Below are positions 53,424 through 64,000 of a stretch of DNA of 64,000 nucleotides, in pieces. The stretch's first letter is position 1. Each line of letters starts with the position of its first letter. The translations under genes were made by a program, and so were the position numbers. The DNA comes from Climacium dendroides (lineage: Eukaryota > Streptophyta > Bryopsida > Hypnales > Climaciaceae): NCBI GenBank assembly GCA_950106755.1, contig OX467085.1, positions 1,116,001 to 1,180,000 of the forward strand. The letters run 5' to 3'. The notes beneath the pieces were generated by a model. The model was not told where the DNA came from, did no database searches, and saw only the letters and a program-made list of their open reading frames with translations.

Positions 53424-54385
53424 ATGTCCGAAAACATAACACACAAGTATCAAACCTTCAAAATAATTAGGATTTATAGAAAAATGAAGTTTAAGAGAAC
53501 GTGATTGATTCCCTACATTTCTTCAATTGAACTTCTATTAAAAGAAAGACTCTAGAAATCATGTTGGATTGGATAGACACGAAACCAATAATTTATATCG
53601 ATTTGACGTGGAAGCATGTCCGAAAACATAACACACAAGTTGCAAACCTTCAAAATAATTAGGATTCTTAGAGAAATGAAGTTTAAGAGAACCCTATTGA
53701 TTCCCCCACTTCTTCAATGGAAATCGGTTTTAAAAAAAAGACTCTAGAAATCATGTTGGATTTGATAGACACCAAACCAATAAATTATATCGATTTGACG
53801 TGGAATCATGTCCGAAAACATAACACACAAGTTGCAAACCTTCAAAATAATTAGGATTCTTAGAGAAATGAAGTTTAAGAGAACCCTATTGATTCCCCAC
53901 ACTTCTTCAATGGAAATCGGTTTTAAAAAAAAGACTCTAGAAATTATGTTGGATTTGATAAGTTCCAAACCAATAAATTATATCGATTTGACGTGGAAGC
54001 ATGTCCGAAAACATAACACACAAGTTGCAAACCTTCAAAATAATTAGGATTCATAGAGAAATGAAGTTTAAGGGAACCCTATTGATTCCCCACACTTCTT
54101 CAATGGAAATCGGTTTTAAAAAAAAGACTCTAGAAATTATGTTGGATTTGATAAGTACCAAACCAATAAATTATATCGATTTGACGTGGAAGCATGTCCG
54201 AAAACATAACACACAAGTATCAAACCTTCAAAATAATTAGGATTTATAGAAAAATGAAGTTTAAGAGAACGTGATTGATTCCCTACATTTCTTCAATTGA
54301 ACTTCTATTAAAAGAAAGACTCTAGAAATCATGTTGGATTTGATAAACACCAAACCAATAAATTATATCGATTTGACGTGGAAGC
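53424..54385 (+). repeat. 962-bp 5-mer duplication, copy 1
   Basis: B2 (53424), a 192-bp copy reading gattcccccacttc (53616), 53808, 54001 with gataagtacc, and a B2 copy with a type-A tail (54194). The next B2 (54386) and the next cccccac copy (54578) follow 962 bp later. Confidence 0.83.
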
Positions 54386-55155
54386 ATGTCCGAAAACATA
54401 ACACACAAGTATCAAACCTTCAAAATAATTAGGATTTATAGAAAAATGAAGTTTAAGAGAACGTGATTGATTCCCTACATTTCTTCAATTGAACTTCTAT
54501 TAAAAGAAAGACTCTAGAAATCATGTTGGATTGGATAGACACGAAACCAATAATTTATATCGATTTGACGTGGAAGCATGTCCGAAAACATAACACACAA
54601 GTTGCAAACCTTCAAAATAATTAGGATTCTTAGAGAAATGAAGTTTAAGAGAACCCTATTGATTCCCCCACTTCTTCAATGGAAATCGGTTTTAAAAAAA
54701 AGACTCTAGAAATCATGTTGGATTTGATAGACACCAAACCAATAAATTATATCGATTTGACGTGGAATCATGTCCGAAAACATAACACACAAGTTGCAAA
54801 CCTTCAAAATAATTAGGATTCTTAGAGAAATGAAGTTTAAGAGAACCCTATTGATTCCCCACACTTCTTCAATGGAAATCGGTTTTAAAAAAAAGACTCT
54901 AGAAATTATGTTGGATTTGATAAGTTCCAAACCAATAAATTATATCGATTTGACGTGGAAGCATGTCCGAAAACATAACACACAAGTTGCAAACCTTCAA
55001 AATAATTAGGATTCTTAGAGAAATGAAGTTTAAGAGAACCCTATTGATTCCCCACACTTCTTCAATGGAAATCGGTTTTGAAAAAAAGACTCTAGAAATC
55101 ATGTTGGATTTGATAGACACCAAACCAATAAATTATATCGATTTGACGTGGAATC
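54386..55155 (+). repeat. Partial second copy of the 962-bp 5-mer
   Basis: B2 (54386), the cccccac deletion copy (54578) and 54770 match copy 1. The copy at 54963 differs from 54001 (attcttag and ttttgaaa instead of attcatag and aagggaacc), so the similarity ends near 55010. Confidence 0.8.
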
Positions 55156-57083
55156 ATGTCCGAAAACATAACACACAAGTTGCAAACCTTCAAAATAATT
55201 AGGATTCTTAGAGAAATGAAGTTTAAGAGAACCCTATTGATTCCCCACACTTCTTCAATGGAAATCGGTTTTAAAAAAAAGACTCTAGAAATTATGTTGG
55301 ATTTCATAAGCACCAAACCAATAAATTATATCGATTTGACGTGGAAGCATGTCCGAAAACATAATACACAAGTTGCAAACCTTCAAAATAATTAGGATTC
55401 TTAGAGAAATGAAGTTTAAGAGAACCCTATTGATTCCCCACACTTCTTCAATGGAAATCGGTTTTGAAAAAAAGACTCTAGAAATCATGTTGGATTTGAT
55501 AGAAACCAAACCAATTAATTATATCGATTTGACGTGGAATCATGTCCGAAAACATAACACACAAGTTGCAAACCTTCAAAATAATTAGGATTCATAGAAA
55601 AATGAAGTTTAAGAGAACCCTATTGATTCCCCACACTTCTTCAATGGAAATCGGTTTTGAAAAAAAGACTCTAGAAATCATGTTGGATTTGATAAGTACC
55701 AAACCAATAAATTATATCGATTTGACGTGGAAGCATGTCCGAAAATATAACACACAAGTTGCAAACCTTCAAAATAATTAGGATTCATAGAGAAATGAAG
55801 TTTAAGGGAACCCTATTGATTCCCCACACTTCTTCAATGGAAATCGGTTTTAAAAAAAAGACTCTAGAAATCATGTTGGATTTGATAGACACCAAACCAA
55901 TAAATTATATCGATTTGACGTGGAAGCATGTCCGAAAACATAACACACAAGTATCAAACCTTCAAAATAATTAGGATTTATAGAAAAATGAAGTTTAAGG
56001 GAACCCTATTGATTCCCCACACTTCTTCAATGGAAATCGGTTTTAAAAGAAAGACTCTAGAAATCATGTTGGATTTGATAGACACCAAACCAATAAATTA
56101 TATCGATTTGACGTGGAAGCATGTCCGAAAACATAACACACAAGTTGCAAACCTTCAAAATAATTAGGATTCATAGAGAAATGAAGTTTAAGGGAACCCT
56201 ATTGATTCCCCACACTTCTTCAATGGAAATCGGTTTTAAAAAAAAGACTCTAGAAATTATGTTGGATTTGATAAGTACCAAACCAATAAATTATATCGAT
56301 TTGACGTGGAATCATGTCCGAAAACATAACACACAAGTTGCAAACCTTCAAAATAATTAGGATTCATAGAGAAATGAAGTTTAAGGGAACCCTATTGATT
56401 CCCCACACTTCTTCAATTGAAATCGGTTTTAAAAAAAAGACTCTAGAAATCATGTTGGATTTGATAGACACCAAACCAATAAATTATATCGATTTGACGT
56501 GGAAGCATGTCCGAAAACATAACACACAAGTATCAAACCTTCAAAATAATTAGGATTTATAGAAAAATGAAGTTTAAGAGAACGTGATTGATTCCCTACA
56601 TTTCTTCAATTGAACTTCTATTAAAAGAAAGACTCTAGAAATCATGTTGGATTGGATAGACACGAAACCAATAATTTATATCGATTTGACGTGGAAGCAT
56701 GTCCGAAAACATAACACACAAGTTGCAAACCTTCAAAATAATTAGGATTCTTAGAGAAATGAAGTTTAAGAGAACCCTATTGATTCCCACACTTCTTCAA
56801 TGGAAATCGGTTTTAAAAAAAAGACTCTAGAAATCATGTTGGATTTGATAGACACCAAACCAATAAATTATATCGATTTGACGTGGAATCATGTCCGAAA
56901 ACATAACACACAAGTTGCAAACCTTCAAAATAATTAGGATTCTTAGAGAAATGAAGTTTAAGAGAACCCTATTGATTCCCCACACTTCTTCAATGGAAAT
57001 CGGTTTTGAAAAAAAGACTCTAGAAATCATGTTGGATTTGATAGAAACCAAACCAATAAATTATATCGATTTGACGTCGAAGT
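55156..57083 (+). repeat. Second copy of a 3083-bp-spaced segment
   Basis: Matches 52073-54000 at an offset of 3083 bp for most of its length: cataagcacc (55156), ttttgaaa with aattaattat (55349), aaaatataac junction (55735), atttatag with aagggaacc (55928), aattgaaatcgg (56314) and B2 (56507). The monomer after B2 (56699) is again 192 bp, but here one C of the C4 run is missing (gattcccacac) rather than the cccccac form. Private alleles: cataatacac at 55349 and aaaagaaag at 55928. Confidence 0.8.
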
Positions 57084-60000
57084 ATGTCCGAAAACATAAC
57101 ACACAAGTTGCAAACCTTCAAAATAATTAGGATTTATAGAAAAATGAAGTTTAAGAGAACCCTATTGATTCCCCACACTTCTTCAATGGAAATCGGTTTT
57201 GAAAAAAAGACTCTAGAAATCATGTTGGATTTGATAGAAACCAAACCAATAAATTATATCGATTTGACGTCGAAGTATGTCCGAAAACATAACACACAAG
57301 TTGCAAACCTTCAAAATAATTAGGATTCATAGAAAAATGAAGTTTAAGAGAACCCTATTGATTCCCCACACTTCTTCAATGGAAATCGGTTTTAAAAGAA
57401 AGACTCTAGAAATTATGTTGGATTTGATAAGTACCAAACCAATAAATTATATTGATTTGACGTGGAAGCATGTCCGAAAACATAACACACAAGTTGCAAA
57501 CCTTCAAAATAATTAGGATTCATAGAGAAATGAAGTTTAAGGGAACCCTATTGATTCCCCACACTTCTTCAATTGAAATCGGTTTTAAAAAAAAGACTCT
57601 AGAAATCATGTTGGATTTGATAGAAACCAAACCAATAAATTATATCGATTTGACGTCGAAGTATGTCCGAAAACATAACACACAAGTTGCAAACCTTCAA
57701 AATAATTAGAATTCATAGAAAAATGAAGTTTAAGAAAACCTTATTGATTCCCCACACTTCTTCAATGGAAATCGGTTTTGGAAAAAAGACTCTAGAAATC
57801 ATGTTGGATTTGATAGAAACCAAACCAATAAATTATATCGATTTGACGTCGAAGTATGTCCGAAAACATAACACACAAGTTGCAAACCTTCAAAATAATT
57901 AGGATTCATAGAAAAATGAAGTTTAAGAGAACCCTATTGATTCCCCACACTTCTTCAATGGAAATCGGTTTTGAAAAAAAGACTCTAGAAATCATGTTGG
58001 ATTTGATAGAAACCAAACCAATAAATTATATCGATTTGACGTCGAAGTATGTCCGAAAACATAACACACAAGTTGCAAACCTTCAAAATAATTAGGATTC
58101 ATAGAAAAATGAAGTTTAAGAGAACCCTATTGATTCCCCACACTTCTTCAATGGAAATCGGTTTTAAAAAAAAGACTCTAGAAATCATGTTGGATTTGAT
58201 AGACACCAAACCAATAATTTATATCGATTTGACGTGGAATCATGTCCGAAAACATAACACACAAGTTGCAAACCTTCAAAATAATTAGGATTCATAGAAA
58301 AATGAAGTTTAAGAGAACCCTATTGATTCCCCACACTTCTTCAATGGAAATCGGTTTTAAAAAAAAGACTCTAGAAATCATGTTGGATTTCATAAACACC
58401 AAACCAATAAATTATATCGATTTGACGTGGAAGCATGTCCGAAAACATAACACACAAGTTGCAAACCTTCAAAATAATTAGGATTCATAGAGAAATGAAG
58501 TTTAAGGGAACCCTATTGATTCCCCACACTTCTTCAATGGAAATCGGTTTTGAAAAAAAGACTCTAGAAATTATGTTGGATTTGATAAGTACCAAACCAA
58601 TAAATTATATCGATTTGACGTCGAAGTATGTCCGAAAACATAACACACAAGTTGCAAACCTTCAAAATAATTAGGATTCTTAGAGAAATGAAGTTTAAGA
58701 GAACCCTATTGATTCCCCACACTTCTTCAATGGAAATCGGTTTTGAAAAAAAGACTCTAGAAATCATGTTGGATTTGATAGAAACCAAACCAATAAATTA
58801 TATCGATTTGACGTCGAAGTATGTCCGAAAACATAACACACAAGTTGCAAACCTTCAAAATAATTAGGATTCATAGAAAAATGAAGTTTAAGAGAACCCT
58901 ATTGATTCCCCACACTTCTTCAATGGAAATCGGTTTTAAAAAAAAGACTCTAGAAATCATGTTGGATTTCATAAACACCAAACCAATAAATTATATCGAT
59001 TTGACGTGGAAGCATGTCCGAAAACATAACACACAAGTTGCAAACCTTCAAAATAATTAGGATTCTTAGAGAAATGAAGTTTAAGAGAACCCTATTGATT
59101 CCCCACACTTCTTCAATGGAAATCGGTTTTAAAAGAAAGACTCTAGAAATTATGTTGGATTTGATAAGTACCAAACCAATAAATTATATTGATTTGACGT
59201 GGAAGCATGTCCGAAAACATAACACACAAGTTGCAAACCTTCAAAATAATTAGGATTCATAGAGAAATGAAGTTTAAGGGAACCCTATTGATTCCCCACA
59301 CTTCTTCAATTGAAATCGGTTTTAAAAAAAAGACTCTAGAAATCATGTTGGATTTGATAGAAACCAAACCAATAAATTATATCGATTTGACGTCGAAGTA
59401 TGTCCGAAAACATAACACACAAGTTGCAAACCTTCAAAATAATTAGGATTCATAGAAAAATGAAGTTTAAGAAAACCTTATTGATTCCCCACACTTCTTC
59501 AATGGAAATCGGTTTTGAAAAAAAGACTCTAGAAATCATGTTGGATTTGATAGAAACCAAACCAATAAATTATATCGATTTGACGTCGAAGTATGTCCGA
59601 AAACATAACACACAAGTTGCAAACCTTCAAAATAATTAGGATTCATAGAAAAATGAAGTTTAAGAGAACCCTATTGATTCCCCACACTTCTTCAATGGAA
59701 ATCGGTTTTGAAAAAAAGACTCTAGAAATCATGTTGGATTTGATAGAAACCAAACCAATAAATTATATCGATTTGACGTCGAAGTATGTCCGAAAACATA
59801 ACACACAAGTTGCAAACCTTCAAAATAATTAGGATTCATAGAAAAATGAAGTTTAAGAGAACCCTATTGATTCCCCACACTTCTTCAATGGAAATCGGTT
59901 TTAAAAAAAAGACTCTAGAAATCATGTTGGATTTCATAAACACCAAACCAATAAATTATATCGATTTGACGTGGAAGCATGTCCGAAAACATAACACACA

Positions 60001-60364
60001 AGTTGCAAACCTTCAAAATAATTAGGATTCATAGAAAAATGAAGTTTAAGAGAACCCTATTGATTCCCCACACTTCTTCAATGGAAATCGGTTTTGAAAA
60101 AAAGACTCTAGAAATTATGTTGGATTTGATAAGTACCAAACCAATAAATTATATGGATTTGACGTGGAAGCATGTCCGAAAACATAACACACAAGTTGCA
60201 AACCTTCAAAATAATTAGGATTCATAGAGAAATGAAGTTTAAGGGAACCCTATTGATTCCCCACACTTCTTCAATGGAAATCGGTTTTAAAAAAAAGACT
60301 CTAGAAATTATGTTGGATTTGATAAGTACCAAACCAATAAATTATATCGATTTGACGTGGAATC
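57084..60364 (+). repeat. gtcgaagt-rich block with a 9-mer duplication
   Basis: Seventeen type-A monomers and no B. Many have ttttgaaa, gatagaaacc and a gtcgaagtatg junction. The series 57277, 57470, 57663, 57856 (aaaagaaag with tatattgattt; aattgaaatcgg; aagaaaaccttattg; ttttgaaa) recurs at 59014, 59207, 59400, 59593, an offset of 1737 bp (nine monomers). The first two monomers of the series are not identical between copies (attcatag versus attcttag in the first). A private tatatggattt destroys the ClaI site near 60152. Confidence 0.82.
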
Positions 60365-62100
60365 ATGTCCGAAAACATAACACACAAGTTGCAAACCTTC
60401 AAAATAATTAGGATTCATAGAGAAATGAAGTTTAAGGGAACCCTATTGATTCCCCACACTTCTTCAATTGAAATCGGTTTTAAAAAAAAGACTCTAGAAA
60501 TCATGTTGGATTTGATAGACACCAAACCAATAAATTATATCGATTTGACGTGGAAGCATGTCCGAAAACATAACACACAAGTATCAAACCTTCAAAATAA
60601 TTAGGATTTATAGAAAAATGAAGTTTAAGAGAACGTGATTGATTCCCTACATTTCTTCAATTGAACTTCTATTAAAAGAAAGACTCTAGAAATCATGTTG
60701 GATTGGATAGACACGAAACCAATAATTTATATCGATTTGACGTGGAATCATGTCCGAAAACATAACACACAAATTGCAAACCTTCAAAATAATTAGGATT
60801 CTTAGAGAAATGAAGTTTAAGAGAACCCTATTGATTCCCCACACTTCTTCAATGGAAATCGGTTTTAAAAAAAAGACTCTAGAAATCATGTTGGATTTGA
60901 TAGAAACCAAACCAATAAATTATATCGATTTGACGTGGAATCATGTCCGAAAACATAACACACAAGTTGCAAACCTTCAAAATAATTAGGATTCTTAGAG
61001 AAATGAAGTTTAAGAGAACCCTATTGATTCCCCACACTTCTTCAATGGAAATCGGTTTTAAAAAAAAGACTCTAGAAATCATGTTGGATTTGATAGAAAC
61101 CAAACCAATAAATTATATCGATTTGACGTGGAATCATGTCCGAAAACATAACACACAAGTTGCAAACCTTCAAAATAATTAGGATTCTTAGAGAAATGAA
61201 GTTTAAGAGAACCCTATTGATTCCCCACACTTCTTCAATGGAAATCGGTTTTAAAAAAAAGACTCTAGAAATCATGTTGGATTTGATAGAAACCAAACCA
61301 ATAAATTATATCGATTTGACGTGGAATCATGTCCGAAAACATAACACACAAGTTGCAAACCTTCAAAATAATTAGGATTCTTAGAGAAATGAAGTTTAAG
61401 AGAACCCTATTGATTCCCCACACTTCTTCAATGGAAATCGGTTTTAAAAAAAAGACTCTAGAAATTATGTTGGATTTGATAAGTACCAAACCAATAAATT
61501 ATATCGATTTGACGTGGAAGCATGTCCGAAAACATAACACACAAGTTGCAAACCTTCAAAATAATTAGGATTCATAGAGAAATGAAGTTTAAGGGAACCC
61601 TATTGATTCCCCACACTTCTTCAATGGAAATCGGTTTTAAAAAAAAGACTCTAGAAATTATGTTGGATTTGATAAGTACCAAACCAATAAATTATATCGA
61701 TTTGACGTGGAAGCATGTCCGAAAACATAACACACAAGTTGCAAACCTTCATAATAATTAGGATTCATAGAGAAATGAAGTTTAAGGGAACCCTATTGAT
61801 TCCCCACACTTCTTCAATTGAAATCGGTTTTAAAAAAAAGACTCTAGAAATCATGTTGGATTTGATAGACACCAAACCAATAAATTATATCGATTTGACG
61901 TGGAAGCATGTCCGAAAACATAACACACAAGTTGCAAACCTTCAAAATAATTAGGATTCATAGAGAAATGAAGTTTAAGAGAACCCTATTGATTCCCCAC
62001 ACTTCTTCAATGGAAATCGGTTTTAAAAAAAAGACTCTAGAAATCATGTTGGATTTGATAGACACCAAACCAAAAAATTATATCGATTTGACGTGGAAGC
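60365..62100 (+). repeat. 8-mer unit before the terminal expansion
   Basis: aattgaaatcgg copy, B2 (60558), three consecutive attcttag monomers with gatagaaacc and aataaattat (60750, 60943, 61136), gataagtacc copies (61329, 61522), a copy beginning with cttcataataat (61715), and 61908. B2 recurs at 62101, 1543 bp after 60558. Confidence 0.82.
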
Positions 62101-63836
62101 ATGTCCGAAAACATAACACACAAGTTTCAAACCTTCAAAATAATTAGGATTTATAGAAAAATGAAGTTTAAGAGAACGTGATTGATTCCCTACATTTCTT
62201 CAATTGAACTTCTATTAAAAGAAAGACTCTAGAAATCATGTTGGATTGGATAGACACGAAACCAATAATTTATATCGATTTGACGTGGAATCATGTCCGA
62301 AAACATAACACACAAGTTGCAAACCTTCAAAATAATTAGGATTCTTAGAGAAATAAAGTTTAAGAGAACCCTATTGATTCCCCACACTTCTTCAATGGAA
62401 ATCGGTTTTAAAAAAAAGACTCTAGAAATCATGTTGGATTTGATAGAAACCAAACCAATAAATTATATCGATTTGACGTGGAATCATGTCCGAAAACATA
62501 ACACACAAGTTGCAAACCTTCAAAATAATTTGGATTCTTAGAGAAATGAAGTTTAAGAGAACCCTATTGATTCCCCACACTTCTTCAATGGAAATCGGTT
62601 TTAAAAAAAAGACTCTAGAAATCATGTTGGATTTGATAGAAACCAAACCAATAAATTATATCGATTTGACGTGGAATCATGTCCGAAAACATAACACACA
62701 AGTTGCAAACCTTCAAAATAATTAGGATTCTTAGAGAAATGAAGTTTAAGAGAACCCTATTGATTCCCCACACTTCTTCAATGGAAATCGGTTTTAAAAA
62801 AAAGACTCTAGAAATCATGTTGGATTTGATAGAAACCAAACCAATAAATTATATCGATTTGACGTGGAATCATGTCCGAAAACATAACACACAAGTTGCA
62901 AACCTTCAAAATAATTAGGATTCTTAGAGAAATGAAGTTTAAGAGAACCCTATTGATTCCCCACACTTCTTCAATGGAAATCGGTTTTAAAAAAAAGACT
63001 CTAGAAATCATGTTGGATTTGATAGAAACCAAACCAATAAATTATATCGATTTGACGTGGAATCATGTCCGAAAACATAACACACAAGTTGCAAACCTTC
63101 AAAATAATTAGGATTCTTAGAGAAATGAAGTTTAAGAGAACCCTATTGATTCCCCACACTTCTTCAATGGAAATCGGTTTTAAAAAAAAGACTCTAGAAA
63201 TCATGTTGGATTTGATAGAAACCAAACCAATAAATTATATCGATTTGACGTGGAATCATGTCCGAAAACATAACACACAAGTTGCAAACCTTCAAAATAA
63301 TTAGGATTCTTAGAGAAATGAAGTTTAAGAGAACCCTATTGATTCCCCACACTTCTTCAATGGAAATCGGTTTTAAAAAAAAGACTCTAGAAATTATGTT
63401 GGATTTGATAAGTACCAAACCAATAAATTATATCGATTTGACGTGGAAGCATGTCCGAAAACATAACACACAAGTTGCAAACCTTCAAAATAATTAGGAT
63501 TCATAGAGAAATGAAGTTTAAGGGAACCCTATTGATTCCCCACACTTCTTCAATGGAAATCGGTTTTAAAAAAAAGACTCTAGAAATTATGTTGGATTTG
63601 ATAAGTACCAAACCAATAAATTATATCGATTTGACGTGGAAGCATGTCCGAAAACATAACACACAAGTTGCAAACCTTCATAATAATTAGGATTCATAGA
63701 GAAATGAAGTTTAAGGGAACCCTATTGATTCCCCACACTTCTTCAATTGAAATCGGTTTTAAAAAAAAGACTCTAGAAATCATGTTGGATTTGATAGACA
63801 CCAAACCAATAAATTATATCGATTTGACGTGGAAGC
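62101..63836 (+). repeat. Expanded unit continuing past the window
   Basis: B2 (62101, private gtttcaaacc) is followed by five consecutive attcttag/gatagaaacc monomers (62293, 62486, 62679, 62872, 63065), where the previous unit had three. Then come 63258, 63451 and the cttcataataat copy (63644), exactly 1929 bp after 61715. Private changes: aaataaag at 62293, aatttggattc replacing aattaggattc near 62530. Confidence 0.82.
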
Positions 63837-64000
63837 ATGTCCGAAAACATAACACACAAGTTGCAAACCTTCAAAATAATTAGGATTCATAGAGAAATGA
63901 AGTTTAAGAGAACCCTATTGATTCCCCACACTTCTTCAATGGAAATCGGTTTTAAAAAAAAGACTCTAGAAATCATGTTGGATTTGATAGACACCAAACC
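63837..64000 (+). repeat. Type-A monomer cut by the window edge
   Basis: The first 164 nt of a type-A copy (attcatagag, aagagaaccc, ttttaaaa, gatagacacc), corresponding to 61908 in the previous unit. It shows that the array continues to the right. Confidence 0.95.

Larger units (their letters stand above)
1..64000 (+). repeat. Satellite DNA array, 193-bp monomer, 331 full copies plus a partial
   Basis: The anchor atgtccgaaaac recurs every 193 or 192 nt from position 1 to 63837 with no interruption. Counting every anchor gives 284 monomers of 193 bp and 47 of 192 bp, which sums exactly to 63836, followed by a 164-nt partial copy. All copies point the same way. Type-A copies differ from each other at a handful of diagnostic positions: gttgcaa/gttgaaa/gtatcaa, attcatag/attcttag/atttatag, aagagaacc/aagggaacc, ttttaaaa/ttttgaaa, gatagacacc/gatagaaacc/cataaacacc/gataagtacc and tggaagc/tggaatc/tcgaagt. 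Consensus GC is about 33%. Monomer size close to one nucleosome plus linker, strict orientation and HORs fit a eukaryotic centromeric or heterochromatic satellite. The genomic location is inference; family and species are not identified. Confidence 0.98.

Noticed and set aside
1..64000. CRISPR array
   Set aside because: Periodicity is strict, but there are no variable spacers: the whole 193 bp is repeated, far beyond CRISPR repeat length, and no cas genes are present.
1..64000. rRNA, tRNA or small RNA gene cluster
   Set aside because: No tRNA A/B box arrangement with a cloverleaf and no rRNA-like segment is visible; the monomer has no strong internal dyad.
1..64000. Assembly artefact from looping of one monomer
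   Set aside because: Distinct subtypes, private alleles and ordered HORs show that the copies are different molecules of sequence. Some near-identical units could still be miscounted, which only spanning long reads can settle.

Overview
The whole 64-kb window is one uninterrupted tandem satellite array. It holds 331 complete head-to-tail monomers plus a 164-nt partial monomer at the right edge. All monomers are on the same strand, and I see no gene, RNA, transposon, inversion or unique spacer. The monomer is 193 bp (284 copies) or 192 bp (47 copies), and these lengths add up exactly to the window length. The consensus is about 33% GC by hand count, with four CpGs, an A8 tract, a ClaI site and an XbaI site. 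Uniform length, same-strand orientation and nested multi-monomer higher-order repeats (HORs) are typical of eukaryotic nuclear satellite DNA, especially (peri)centromeric arrays. I cannot name the species or the satellite family; plant or animal are both possible.

Two monomer classes occur. Type A (193 bp) carries a motif resembling the mammalian CENP-B box. Type B (192 bp; 37 copies plus one A/B hybrid of the same length) differs mainly across monomer nt 77-125, where that motif is destroyed. B has two subtypes: B1 (before 21.8 kb) and B2 (after 28.9 kb). A third marker class, type-A monomers ending in gtcgaagt, occurs only at 22.9-27.6 kb and 57.0-59.8 kb.

Layout. 1-3470: mixed monomers with no clear HOR. 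3471-19870: a 6174-bp, 32-monomer HOR with two full copies and a shortened third; each full copy contains a tandem pair of a 2315-bp 12-mer. 19871-22183: transition. 22184-27581: two copies of a 2699-bp 14-mer with an internal alternating dimer. 27582-28931: transition to monomers with attcttag. 28932-38571: short B-delimited repeats of 2 to 8 monomers. 38572-51108: a 1543-bp 8-mer HOR with 7-mer and 10-mer length variants. 51109-57083: 12-mer, 5-mer and 16-mer duplications. 57084-60364: a 9-mer block related to the 24-27 kb block. 60365-64000: an 8-mer that expands to a 10-mer and continues past the window edge.

No genes work together here. Nearly every type-A monomer has an open 79-codon frame, but adjacent frames overlap, rotate by one base per monomer and vary mostly at amino-acid-changing positions, so I treat them as by-products of a repeated AT-rich sequence. 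The biology visible is array evolution: unequal exchange, segmental duplication, conversion-like mosaicism and possibly centromere function.
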